Source: Streptomyces sp. SM10
GTDB lineage: Bacteria > Actinomycetota > Actinomycetes > Streptomycetales > Streptomycetaceae
Length of the DNA stretch: 40,921 nucleotides
Direction: 5' to 3'
Assembly: GCF_002910915.1 (NCBI RefSeq)
Contig: NZ_NEUF01000111.1
Span: forward strand, 1-40,921
The notes under the pieces were generated by a model that saw only the letters and a program-made list of their open reading frames with translations, did no database searches and was not told the origin of the DNA. Every line of letters starts with the position of its first letter. The stretch's first letter is position 1. The position numbers and the translations under genes are program-made. This document shows positions 26,174 to 34,162 of this stretch, piece after piece.

Positions 26174-26245
26174 GCGGGTGTAGTTCAGTAGTAGAACATC
26201 CCCCTTCCAGGGGGAAGGCGCAGTGTGCAATTCCTGTCACCCGCT
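26174..26245 (+). tRNA. Non-canonical tRNA-Gly (anticodon TCC)
   Basis: Acceptor GCGGGTG/CACCCGC, D-stem GTTC/GAAC and anticodon stem TCCCC/GGGGA are perfect, and the loop CTTCCAG gives TCC. The D-loop AGTAGTA has A where G18 is normally found. The T-arm is odd: GCAG-T-G pairs with CCTGT only if one T (26224) bulges out, and the loop is TGCAATT, so the usual GTTC reads GTGC and position 55 is G. The G18-psi55 contact is therefore replaced. C32 and G38 could also pair and shrink the anticodon loop. Staphylococcal glycine tRNAs reserved for cell-wall bridges have changes at the same places (GG18-19 lost, GUGC). It has its own promoter. It may be a dedicated peptidoglycan tRNA, or a poorly conserved or decaying tRNA. 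Confidence 0.8.
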
Positions 26246-26255
26246 CTGCATCGCC

Positions 26256-26286
26256 TTACCGGTCCACCCAGTGGATCAGGTAGAGT
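26256..26286 (+). promoter_or_regulatory. Probable promoter of tRNA-Gly(GCC) copy 1
   Basis: TTACCG at 26256-26261 and TAGAGT at 26281-26286, about 18-19 bases apart, 38 bases before the tRNA. The -10 is identical to that of the preceding tRNA-Gly. Confidence 0.55.
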
Positions 26287-26324
26287 GATGGGCGCTCCAC
26301 CGGTGAAAGCCGAGTGGCAGCAAT

Positions 26325-26397
26325 GCGGACGTAGCTCAGTTGGTAGAGCGCAACCTTGCCAAGGTTGAGGTCGCCAGTTCGAACCTGGTCGTCCGCT
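26325..26397 (+). tRNA. tRNA-Gly (anticodon GCC), copy 1
   Basis: Normal cloverleaf: acceptor GCGGACG/CGTCCGC, D-loop with GG, anticodon stem AACCT/AGGTT with GCC, T-arm CCAGTTCGAACCTGG. Identical over 73 bases to the tRNA at 28614-28686. Confidence 0.96.
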
Positions 26398-26404
26398 CTT
26401 GATT

Positions 26405-26437
26405 CAAAGGCCCCGGTCATATCGACCGGGGCCTTTG
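26405..26437 (+). terminator. Hairpin terminator after tRNA-Gly(GCC) copy 1
   Basis: 14-bp stem CAAAGGCCCCGGTC / GACCGGGGCCTTTG with loop ATATC. Confidence 0.87.
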
Positions 26438-26449
26438 GCGTGCCCGGCG

Positions 26450-26465
26450 CATGACGTTTGTCATG
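26450..26465. promoter_or_regulatory. Dyad upstream of the two-component genes, possible response regulator box
   Basis: CATGACGTTTGTCATG is a perfect inverted repeat (6-bp arms, 4-base spacer), and another ATGAC follows at 26473-26477. It is 213 bases before the kinase start. NarL/DesR-type regulators often bind such dyads and control their own operon; here that is an inference. The rest of 26466-26678 shows no gene. Confidence 0.45.
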
Positions 26466-26678
26466 GGCACTGATGACACCACGCACTGCCCGCGGCCGGT
26501 AACGGGCGGAAGCCTTGGGCCATGACCGACAACGGCTTTCCCCCGGCTCGGAACGGGAGCGGCCGGTCCGGGGACGAGACGGGGCCCGGCGGTGACGTCC
26601 CCGGTGACGGTCCGACGGCACTGGCCCGGACAGCGCCCGCCGTGTTTGCTGGGCAGCGGTGGTTCCGAGGGGATCCGC

Positions 26679-27971
26679 GTGACTGAGCCCCGACGGGGCC
26701 GAGGGGGAGAGGCCGTGTGGGTGGGGGCGCAGGTGCGGAGATGGCGGGGCCGCAGCAGCTTCGGAAAGATCGATCTCTACACGCGCGGCTCCCTCCACTC
26801 CCTCGCGTGGGTGTCGGTCGTGCCCCCGGCCCTGCTGTCGGTGACGCGACCCGTGCGGGAGTCGGGCGCACCCGCCGCACTGATCGCCGGGACGGTGCTG
26901 GCCGCTCTGGGACAGGCGCTCTGCTCGAAGCCCCTCGTGACCCGCGCCCTCGACACCTACCTCGGCCGGCCGTCCGTCGACCGCCGGCTGGTCGCCCTGG
27001 GGGCCGTGCTGTTCCTCGCCACCGCGTCGGGTGTGGTGGCCCTGGGGGCGTACGCCGGGGCCGAGGAGTTCGCCGAACTTCCCCTGGCCCTCGGTGCGGC
27101 GGTCGTGCCGTTCATGATCTCCGTGACCCTCGTGGTCCCCGTGTGGGTGGGCGGCCTGCTGCAGGCGGTCACCGCTGCGGTCCTGTGTGGCGGTGTGGCG
27201 CTGGCGGGCGGGGACGGAGCCACCGTGCTGGGCGTGTTCCTCGGGGTCGCCTTCGGGAGCGCCCTGATGACGGGCACCACACGGCTCTCCGCCTGGTCCC
27301 TGGGCGTGATGGCGAAACTCCACGGAGCCCAGGAGGTGGAGACCCGGCTGGCGGTCGCCGAGGAACGGCTGCGGTTCGGGCGGGACATGCATGACGTCCT
27401 GGGCCGGAACCTCGCGGTGATCGCGCTGAAGAGCGAACTGGCGGTCGAGCTGGCGCAGCGGGGCAAGCCCGCGGCCATGGACCAGATGGTCGAGGTGCAG
27501 CGCATCGCGCGCGTCTCCCAGCAGGAGGTCCGCGACATCGTACGGGGATACCGGGAGGCCGACCTCGGCACGGAACTGCTGGGCGCCCAAGGGGTCTTGC
27601 GGGCCGCCGGCATCGAGTGCGACGTGCGCGGCGACGGCGGCCAGCTGCCCGCCGCGGTGCAGGCGGCGCTCGGCTGGGCCGTGCGGGAGGCCGCCACCAA
27701 CGTCCTGCGGCACGGCGACCCCCGGCGGTGTGACATCCGGCTGGAGACCGCTCGGGACGGTGTCCGGCTGGTGGTGGAGAACGACGGCGTGCCCCCGGAG
27801 CAGGCCGCCGCCTCCGGCGGCTCGGGGCTCCACGGGCTCCGGGAACGGCTGGCCGCGGTCGGGGGTTCGCTGGTGGCCGGGCCGACGGGTGACGGACGGT
27901 TCCGTCTGGCCGCGGCCGTCCCGCTGCCCTCGCCACGGAACTCCGCACCCTCCCGGCTGGAGAAGAGATGA
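26679..27971 (+). CDS. Sensor histidine kinase, DesK/HisKA_3 type
   Basis: 430 residues. The N-terminal half has about five or six hydrophobic segments (residues about 45-215) and no large sensor domain, so it probably senses the membrane or an intramembrane signal. The HisKA_3 domain holds the phospho-accepting His238 in FGRDMHDVLGRNLAVIALKS. The ATPase part has WAVREAATNVLRHG (N box), VENDGV and SGLHGLRERLAAVGG. The GTG at 26679 is supported by GAGGGGA. The stop overlaps the regulator's ATG by four bases. No ABC transporter or desaturase target gene lies beside it; instead the pair is enclosed by two identical tRNA-Gly genes. Confidence 0.92.
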   Translation: MTEPRRGRGGEAVWVGAQVRRWRGRSSFGKIDLYTRGSLHSLAWVSVVPPALLSVTRPVRESGAPAALIAGTVLAALGQALCSKPLVTRALDTYLGRPSVDRRLVALGAVLFLATASGVVALGAYAGAEEFAELPLALGAAVVPFMISVTLVVPVWVGGLLQAVTAAVLCGGVALAGGDGATVLGVFLGVAFGSALMTGTTRLSAWSLGVMAKLHGAQEVETRLAVAEERLRFGRDMHDVLGRNLAVIALKSELAVELAQRGKPAAMDQMVEVQRIARVSQQEVRDIVRGYREADLGTELLGAQGVLRAAGIECDVRGDGGQLPAAVQAALGWAVREAATNVLRHGDPRRCDIRLETARDGVRLVVENDGVPPEQAAASGGSGLHGLRERLAAVGGSLVAGPTGDGRFRLAAAVPLPSPRNSAPSRLEKR

Positions 27972-28591
27972 CACCCACGACGGCGCCCGTCCGCGTCCTG
28001 CTCGCCGACGACGAGCACCTGATCAGGGGTGCGCTGGCCGCACTCCTCGCCCTGGAGGACGACATCGTCCTGGTCGCCGAGGCGGCGACCGGCCCGGAGG
28101 CGCTCGCCATGGCCCTGGCGCACCGGCCCGATGTGGCGGCCTTGGACCTGGAGATGCCGGGCGCGGACGGTGTGAAGGTCGCCACATCGCTACGGGCCTC
28201 TCTGCCCGGCTGCCGGACCATGATCGTGACGAGTCACGGCCGGCCTGGGCATCTGAAACGGGCGCTGGAGGCGGGCGTCCGGGCGTTCGTCCCGAAGACG
28301 GTCAGCGCCCGGCGGCTGGCCGAGATCATCCGTACCGTGCACGCGGGAAACCGCTATGTGGACCCGGAGTTGGCGGCCGACGCGATCTCCGCGGGGGACT
28401 CCCCGCTGACCGCCCGCGAGGCGGAGCTCCTGGGGCTGGCGGCGGACGGGGCGCCGGTCGCGGAGATCGCCGAGCGGGCGTCGCTGTCGCAGGGCACGGT
28501 GCGCAACTACCTGTCGGCGGCCGCCTCCAAGCTGGGTGCGGAGAACCGTCATGCGGCGGTGCGTCTCGCACGCGAGAGAGGTTGGGTATAG
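27968..28591 (+). CDS. NarL/DesR-type response regulator
   Basis: 207 residues. Receiver domain with acidic pocket (LLADDEH, Asp14-Asp15), phosphorylation site Asp60 in VAALDLEMPG, TSHG and the conserved lysine in FVPKTVS. The LuxR-type helix-turn-helix is LTAREAELLGLAADGAPVAE then SLSQGTVRNYLSAAASKLGA. It pairs with the overlapping kinase gene. Its last codons and stop lie within TTGGGTATAGT, where TATAGT (28587-28592) looks like the -10 of the following tRNA-Gly, so tRNA promoter and coding sequence overlap. Confidence 0.95.
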   Translation: MTPTTAPVRVLLADDEHLIRGALAALLALEDDIVLVAEAATGPEALAMALAHRPDVAALDLEMPGADGVKVATSLRASLPGCRTMIVTSHGRPGHLKRALEAGVRAFVPKTVSARRLAEIIRTVHAGNRYVDPELAADAISAGDSPLTAREAELLGLAADGAPVAEIAERASLSQGTVRNYLSAAASKLGAENRHAAVRLARERGWV

Positions 28592-28613
28592 TAGGCACCG
28601 CGCTACGGCGCAC

Positions 28614-28686
28614 GCGGACGTAGCTCAGTTGGTAGAGCGCAACCTTGCCAAGGTTGAGGTCGCCAGTTCGAACCTGGTCGTCCGCT
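28614..28686 (+). tRNA. tRNA-Gly (anticodon GCC), copy 2
   Basis: Same 73 bases as the copy at 26325-26397. The 5' flanks differ, while the 3' flanks carry different but similar GC-rich hairpins. Its likely -10 (TATAGT, 28587-28592) overlaps the response regulator stop codon. Confidence 0.96.
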
Positions 28687-28692
28687 CCAAGC

Positions 28693-28727
28693 AAGAAGGC
28701 CCCGGTCCTCAGGACCGGGGCCTTCTT
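28693..28727. terminator. Hairpin terminator between tRNA-Gly and purC
   Basis: Perfect 16-bp stem AAGAAGGCCCCGGTCC / GGACCGGGGCCTTCTT with loop TCA. It lies directly after the tRNA and three bases beyond the purC stop on the other strand, so it can end both transcripts. Confidence 0.9.
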
Positions 28728-28730
28728 CCG

Positions 28731-29657
28731 TCACATGCCCTGGGCCGGCCAGCTCGTGCCGGTCAGAAGCTCGTACGCGTCCAGGTACTTGGCCCGGGTG
28801 GCGTCGACGATCTCCTGCGGCAGCGCCGGGGGCGGCTGCTCGCTGCCGCGGTCCCAGCCCGAGGCCGGCGAGGTCAGCCAGTCGCGCACGAACTGCTTGT
28901 CGTACGACGGCTGCGCCTTGCCCGGCTCCCAGCTCTCGGCGGGCCAGAAGCGGGAGGAGTCGGGCGTCAGCACCTCGTCCGCGAGGAGCAGCTCCTCGCC
29001 GCCGTCCGCGGTGGGCGCGAAGCCGAACTCGAACTTCGTGTCGGCGAGGATGATCCCGCGTTCACGGGCGATGTCCCGGGCCCGGCCGTAGACGTCCAGC
29101 GTCGTCCGGCGCAGCACGGCCGCCGTCTCGGGGCCGACCTCACGGGCGACCTCCTCGTACGAGACGTTCTCGTCGTGATCGCCGACCGCGGCCTTCGTGG
29201 CCGGGGTGAAGATCGGCCCCGGGAGCTCGGATCCGTCGACGAGCCCCTCGGGCAGACCGAGACCGCAGACGGTCCGGGTGGCGTGGTACTCCGTCAGACC
29301 GGAGCCCGTCAGATAGCCGCGCGCCACGCACTCGACCGGAACCATCCGCAGCGAGCGGCAGATCAGGGTACGGCCCGCCCAGTCGGCGGGGGCCCCGGCG
29401 GGGAGCTCCGTCGACAGCACGTGGTTGGGGACGAGATCGGCGAGTTGGTCGAACCACCACAGCGACAGCTGGGTGAGCACGCGGCCCTTGTCCGGGATCT
29501 CGGTGGGCAGGACCCAGTCGTACGCGGACATACGGTCGCTGGCGACCATCACGAGGTCACCCGCCTCGTTCCGGTACAGGTCGCGCACCTTGCCGGTGTG
29601 CAGGTGGGTGAGCCCCGGCACCTGCACGGGCTCGGGCTTTTCTACGAAACCGGACAC
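28731..29657 (-). CDS. purC: SAICAR synthetase
   Basis: 308 residues. Joins CAIR and aspartate with ATP to give SAICAR. Seen: LTHLHTGKVRDLYRNEAGDL (ATP loop), SDRMSAYDWVLPTEIPDKG, VPVECVARGYLTGSG, IFTPATKAAVGDHDENVS, ILADTKFEFGF and VLTPDSSRFWP. The GTG start at 29657 is fixed by GGAGG a few bases upstream. It lies 117 bases downstream of the ABC permease gene on the same strand, so some read-through from that operon is possible. Confidence 0.98.
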   Translation of the reverse strand: MSGFVEKPEPVQVPGLTHLHTGKVRDLYRNEAGDLVMVASDRMSAYDWVLPTEIPDKGRVLTQLSLWWFDQLADLVPNHVLSTELPAGAPADWAGRTLICRSLRMVPVECVARGYLTGSGLTEYHATRTVCGLGLPEGLVDGSELPGPIFTPATKAAVGDHDENVSYEEVAREVGPETAAVLRRTTLDVYGRARDIARERGIILADTKFEFGFAPTADGGEELLLADEVLTPDSSRFWPAESWEPGKAQPSYDKQFVRDWLTSPASGWDRGSEQPPPALPQEIVDATRAKYLDAYELLTGTSWPAQGM

Positions 29658-29774
29658 GCTGCCTCCGCGTAGGTTGATCCAGGAGTCGTTCCGATTGTCC
29701 CGCATGCGAAGGAGCCGCGACGACAGGGGTCGGCCCGTGACCAGAGATGGGGCCGCAGACAGGCGGGCCCACAC

Positions 29775-31049
29775 TCAGCGGCGCAGAGCCTCCGCGGGTG
29801 CGATACGGCTGGCCCGCCAGGCCGGGTACGCGCCCGCCAGCAAGCCCGTCACCAGTCCGATCAAGGGTGCCGCCACCAGCGTGACGGGGTGGACGACCGG
29901 AGTCCACTGCCGTGCCACCGCGACGGCCACGACGGTCAACGCACCTGCCGCCGTCCCGACCAGGCCGCCGAGAAAGCCGAGAACGGCGGATTCAGCGAGG
30001 AACTGGCCGGTGATGTGCCGTCCCCTCGCCCCCAGGGCCCGGCGAAGACCGATCTCTCCGGTTCGTTCGAGGACGGCCACGAGCGTCGTGTTCGCTATGC
30101 CTACCGCTCCGATGATCAGACAGACGACGGCGAGCAGCAGGAAGAGCTGATTCAGGTCGGCGCCGACCGTGGTGCGCAGCGCCTTGGGGTCCGGCGGCGG
30201 AACAGACTTGAAGCGGTCCGGATGCGCCGGGTCGAGAGTGAGCGGCGCCTCATCGGCGATCTGCGCGGCGGCACCGAGTTCCGTGGAGACGAGCATCCTG
30301 GCAGGCGCTTCCGCCCCGGGCTCCCCCCACTCCTCCTTCGCGGTGCTGCCGGGGACGACGACGGACAGCAGCAGATCCTCCTTGCGCTGCACCTCGGCGA
30401 TGATGCCGATCACCGTGAAGGGCCTGTCCCCGATGAATACCACCGGGCGGCTCTCCAGCGTGGTGATTCCCAGCCTTCTGGCCATGCCGGAGCCGACGAC
30501 CGCCACGGGTACGGCGCCGCGTTCGTGGTACTCGTCGTAGAGCCGCCCTGCGCGGAGGGTCGGTTTCACCGCGGCGAGGACCCCCGGGGTGGCAGCCACG
30601 ACCTGTGTCTCCTGCTCGGTGACGGCCGCGCCCACCGGGGACGAACGGACGTTTTCGGCGTCGGAGAGGCCCACCGGCCAGTACACACCGGCATGCGTGA
30701 CGCCGTTCAGCGCCTCGATCCGGTCCGCGGCGTCGTCCGGGAAGGACATGCCGGTGAAGGATCCGTCGGCGGCCCCGACGTCCTCGACCGTCACCTCCGT
30801 CGCGGTGAGTGCGTTGAAGCGGCTGTCGACCTGGGAGGAGGTGGTCGCGGTCAGACCGAGAACGGCGACGAAGGCGCCGATTCCCAGCACCGTGCCCAGC
30901 GTGGTCAGGGCGGACCTGGCGGGGCGCTGGAGCATGCCGGCCACGGCTTCCGCCAGCAGGTCCCGGAAGGCCAGCCGCGACACGTCCGTCCCACCCGTCC
31001 GATCCCGCCGCCCCCTTTCCCGGCGCCCGGTACGCCGGTGGGCCGTCAC
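29775..31049 (-). CDS. ABC transporter permease, MacB/FtsX family
   Basis: 424 residues. One N-terminal helix (about 43-68, ARSALTTLGTVLGIGAFVAV), a large extracytoplasmic MacB-type domain, then three C-terminal helices with ERTGEIGLRRALGARGRHIT between them, the cytoplasmic coupling region of FtsX-type permeases. It ends PAWRASRIAPAEALRR, the usual C-terminal motif. Such transporters act on peptides, antibiotics or lipoproteins by pushing on an adaptor rather than by a through-channel. The GTG start overlaps the ATPase stop by four bases. Confidence 0.92.
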   Translation of the reverse strand: MTAHRRTGRRERGRRDRTGGTDVSRLAFRDLLAEAVAGMLQRPARSALTTLGTVLGIGAFVAVLGLTATTSSQVDSRFNALTATEVTVEDVGAADGSFTGMSFPDDAADRIEALNGVTHAGVYWPVGLSDAENVRSSPVGAAVTEQETQVVAATPGVLAAVKPTLRAGRLYDEYHERGAVPVAVVGSGMARRLGITTLESRPVVFIGDRPFTVIGIIAEVQRKEDLLLSVVVPGSTAKEEWGEPGAEAPARMLVSTELGAAAQIADEAPLTLDPAHPDRFKSVPPPDPKALRTTVGADLNQLFLLLAVVCLIIGAVGIANTTLVAVLERTGEIGLRRALGARGRHITGQFLAESAVLGFLGGLVGTAAGALTVVAVAVARQWTPVVHPVTLVAAPLIGLVTGLLAGAYPAWRASRIAPAEALRR

Positions 31050-31768
31050 GGTGATGCCCGGCGGTCCTGGACCGGAAGGTTCTCCGCGAGACGGCCGTCC
31101 CTGATGGACAGGGTGCGGCCGCCTCTGGCCGCGACCGAGGGGTCATGGGTGATGATGAGGATGGTCATGCCGTCCCTGTGCAGGTCGTCGAGGAGTTCCA
31201 GCACCGAGTTCGCTGTCGCGGTATCGAGGTTGCCGGTGGGTTCGTCGCACAGGAGCAACGACGGACGGGCAACCAGGGCGCGAGCGATCGCCACGCGCTG
31301 ACGCTCACCGCCGGAGAGCGTGGTCGGAGTCGCGTCGATACGGTGGCCCAGGCCGACCCGCCGCAGTGCGTCGCGGGCCCGGCCGGACCGCTGCCGGCGT
31401 GGCACGTTGTTGTAGATCATGGCGAGGACGACGTTCTCCAAGGCACTGCGATGCGGCAACAGGTGGAACGACTGGAAGACGAAGCCGATTCTGGAGCCCC
31501 GCAATCCGGCCCTCTCGGCATCGGAGAGGGCCGTGGTGTCGGCGCCGTCGAGAAGGTAGCGTCCACACGTGGGCGCGTCGACCAGACCGGCGATGTTGAG
31601 GAACGTCGATTTCCCGGACCCGGACGGGCCCGTTATGGTCACGTACTCGCCGCGACAGACGTTCAGCTCGGTGGGTTGCAGCGCGGTCACCGGAGGTGGG
31701 CCCGGGTAGGTGAGCCCAACTCCACGGAAATCGATGACCGGTTCCCCGTGCCCGGGTCCGTTCTTCAC
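31046..31768 (-). CDS. ABC transporter ATP-binding protein, MacB/LolD type
   Basis: 240 residues. Walker A GPSGSGKST, Q-loop FVFQSFHLLPHRSALENV, signature LSGGERQRVAIARAL, Walker B LLLCDEPTGNLD and switch His in IITHDPS are all intact. The GTG start at 31768 overlaps the adaptor gene stop and its own stop overlaps the permease start, both by four bases. It energises the permease encoded next. Confidence 0.95.
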   Translation of the reverse strand: MKNGPGHGEPVIDFRGVGLTYPGPPPVTALQPTELNVCRGEYVTITGPSGSGKSTFLNIAGLVDAPTCGRYLLDGADTTALSDAERAGLRGSRIGFVFQSFHLLPHRSALENVVLAMIYNNVPRRQRSGRARDALRRVGLGHRIDATPTTLSGGERQRVAIARALVARPSLLLCDEPTGNLDTATANSVLELLDDLHRDGMTILIITHDPSVAARGGRTLSIRDGRLAENLPVQDRRASP

Positions 31769-33216
31769 TCAGCGGCGTCCTGCCCGGACGGGCCGTCGGA
31801 GTCCGTGCCGACAATCAGACGGTCCCCCTCGGCGAGCCCGTCCTTCCCGACAGGCGTCACCTGCACACTGCCGTCGCCTTCCAGACCCGGCCGCACACGC
31901 ACGCGGCGGCGTTCCCCGTCGTCAGCGAGGACCGTGACCACGGTGCTGCCGTCGGCAGCCGCGGATACAGCCGAGAAGGGCACGACGAGAACCTTGTCCT
32001 CGGAACTCTTGATCTCGATGGTCAGACGGACCTCCTGTCCGACAAGTGAGGCGTCGATGCGCTCGTCCGTCTTCACCGCGAGGACCGAGAACCCGTCGGC
32101 GGTGTCCCCTCCCGTGCCTTCCCCTGTGCTCTCTTCGCCTTTCTCCGCGGCGGACAGGTCCTGCTCCCCAACCGGATCCCGCGTGCCGTCGCCGACGGAA
32201 ACGGTGGTGCCGGAGAACTCGTCGCCGGTCGCCTCCGCAAGGATGTCTACCTTCTGCCCGGGTCTGACCATCTTGCGCTGACTGGGGGTGAGCGTCCCGC
32301 GCACACCGAGGGCTCCCGACGACAGCGTCATGACACTTCCCGGAGCCCGGTCGCCGACACCGGCGGCCACGGTCTCGACGCGGGCCGGAAAGTGGTCCAG
32401 AAACACGACCTCGGCAGCCGGAAGCATGGCCCCGGCCTGAAGTCGCGCGTCTGCCAGATGCTCCTCGGCAAGAGCGAGATCCTCCTCGGCCCGTGCCACC
32501 GCCGTCCCCTCCCCCTTTCCCGACCGGATGTCCTGCAGGGCCCTCGTGGCATCGGTCACGGCCGCTTCCGCGGCCTGCACCTGGGATTCCCCGTCGTCCG
32601 TGACGGGACGGGCGTCGTATCCGATCGACTGGTAGAACGCGCTCAGCGCCGACTGCGTCCCTGCTCCGAACTCGTCGCGACCGTCCGTTCCCGAACTGAA
32701 TCCCAGCTGGGTCAGCGCCTTCTGCAACTGCGCCACGTCCGCACCATCGGCTCCGGGCTTCAGATCCCGGTAGGCGGGAAGAGCCCCGGGCAGGGCAAAG
32801 ACCGGACGCCCGGAGATCTCGATCAGAACCTGCCCAGAGGTGACCTTGTCGCCACCCCGCAGGGGCGCCTTGGTGATCAGGGGGCTGCTTCCCTCAGCCG
32901 CGCTTCCGGCTGCTGCGGACACCATGACGCTTCTTTCGGCCGCCACCTGTCCGCGTACGACCAACGAGGCCCGCAGCTCTCGGTGCTCAACCACGGCGGT
33001 GAGTACGTCGGGCTCCGGTGCACCCGCGTCGGCCGCGGCCTGGGCCGGCGACTTGATCACGGTGGAGAGGGCGAATCCGACACCCACCATGGCGAGCGCG
33101 CCGATGACCACCGCGACAAGCAGTCGCTTGCTGCGAACCAGTGCCGACCCGGCCGCCCCCTCCGGTATCACGGCCGACTCACCGCGGTCAGCGTGTTTCG
33201 ATCGCCTTGTTCGCAT
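31765..33216 (-). CDS. Membrane-fusion-type adaptor with peptidoglycan-binding domain
   Basis: 483 residues. A single transmembrane anchor (about 31-53), an HlyD/MacA-like barrel start (ASLVVRGQVAAERSVMVSAA), then an inserted PG_binding_1 domain at about 148-201 (LKPGADGADVAQLQKALTQL), a helical hairpin (about 210-265) and C-terminal barrel domains. It should link the ABC permease to the cell wall. The ATG at 33216 is supported by GGTGGA and overlaps the lipoprotein gene by 29 bases, so translation is coupled. Confidence 0.9.
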   Translation of the reverse strand: MRTRRSKHADRGESAVIPEGAAGSALVRSKRLLVAVVIGALAMVGVGFALSTVIKSPAQAAADAGAPEPDVLTAVVEHRELRASLVVRGQVAAERSVMVSAAAGSAAEGSSPLITKAPLRGGDKVTSGQVLIEISGRPVFALPGALPAYRDLKPGADGADVAQLQKALTQLGFSSGTDGRDEFGAGTQSALSAFYQSIGYDARPVTDDGESQVQAAEAAVTDATRALQDIRSGKGEGTAVARAEEDLALAEEHLADARLQAGAMLPAAEVVFLDHFPARVETVAAGVGDRAPGSVMTLSSGALGVRGTLTPSQRKMVRPGQKVDILAEATGDEFSGTTVSVGDGTRDPVGEQDLSAAEKGEESTGEGTGGDTADGFSVLAVKTDERIDASLVGQEVRLTIEIKSSEDKVLVVPFSAVSAAADGSTVVTVLADDGERRRVRVRPGLEGDGSVQVTPVGKDGLAEGDRLIVGTDSDGPSGQDAAE

Positions 33217-34162
33217 TCTCGATCCACCTGGCGGTCTTGTCCTTGGCGTCCTGAAGAACTTCGGCGCTCTCCTCGATCACACGTTTCTCGTGGACCGTCT
33301 CCACCGCGATGCCGACACCGAGGTAGTTGACCTTCTTCTTGCATCCCATGTCCGCGACAGCGACGGCGATCTCCCTCGCTCCGGCCCGGGACGCGTCGGC
33401 CCAGCTCTTGTCGTTCCACGCGCCACTCGGGGTGTCGTAGTCGTATCCCTGCTTCTTCATGCAGTCCGACCACGCCTCGCCGACCTCGGTGAAGCGGCTG
33501 TCCTCACGAGTTGCGGCCATGGCCTTTCCACGCGCGGCGGAAACGACGAGTTCGGCGTACCCTTCGCTGAAGCCGTCCTTCCCCGCGCCTGCCGCGGATC
33601 CGTCCGGGAGTTTGACCTCCTGGGACGTCCGCGCGCCGGCGGTAATGGTGCGCAGCGCCTCGCCCTCGCATCCACCGTGCGGAACTTTTCTGCCGTTGTA
33701 GGTCGTGGCCTTGCCGGTAAGCAACCCGCCCTGCGTCTCGGTGGTCTTCTCGCCGTATCGCGCGTCCACGTCGGACCCGCTGTCCTTCGCGTCCGGAGCG
33801 GGCTTGTACCCGTACTGCTCCGCCTGCGCGAGCGGCCTGACGAGGAACTCTCCGTGCTCCAGGTACGCCTTGCCGGTGAAGCGCCCCAGCGGCTGGGGAT
33901 TCTGCGCGTATCCCAGATCCCGCATGCACGCGTTGACGAGAAGCACGCGCGCCTTCTTGAGCGTGTAGTTCTCCTCGGGCGTCGGAAGGTACGCGTCGAG
34001 AGGTGTGACTACCTGCGCCGAATCGAGGTGCCCGGGGGTGGGCACGGATCCGAGTTCCGGTTCCGCGCCCGATCCTCCCGCTGAAGAGCAGGCGCACAGC
34101 GTCAGAGCCAGCAGCAGGGATGGCCCGACGGTGTGCGAACGTGCCGTCACTTCTGTCAGCAC
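33188..34162 (-). CDS. Lipoprotein of unknown function with two CM(R/K)xxGY motifs
   Basis: 324 residues. The signal TVGPSLLLALTLCAC gives a lipobox LCAC (Cys25). The mature protein has two similar motifs, CMRDLGY (79-85) and CMKKQGY (234-240), each followed by a short polar stretch, suggesting an internal duplication with paired cysteines. I do not recognise a named family. GTG at 34162 overlaps the end of the preceding small-protein gene by seven bases, and its 3' end overlaps the adaptor gene. The tight coupling suggests it works with the ABC system, perhaps in substrate capture or self-protection. Confidence 0.8.
   Translation of the reverse strand: MLTEVTARSHTVGPSLLLALTLCACSSAGGSGAEPELGSVPTPGHLDSAQVVTPLDAYLPTPEENYTLKKARVLLVNACMRDLGYAQNPQPLGRFTGKAYLEHGEFLVRPLAQAEQYGYKPAPDAKDSGSDVDARYGEKTTETQGGLLTGKATTYNGRKVPHGGCEGEALRTITAGARTSQEVKLPDGSAAGAGKDGFSEGYAELVVSAARGKAMAATREDSRFTEVGEAWSDCMKKQGYDYDTPSGAWNDKSWADASRAGAREIAVAVADMGCKKKVNYLGVGIAVETVHEKRVIEESAEVLQDAKDKTARWIENANKAIETR

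Noticed and set aside
26325..28686. Integrated plasmid or prophage at a tRNA
   Set aside because: Whole tRNA copies flank the pair, but no integrase, replication or phage gene lies between them. Kept only as a duplication finding.
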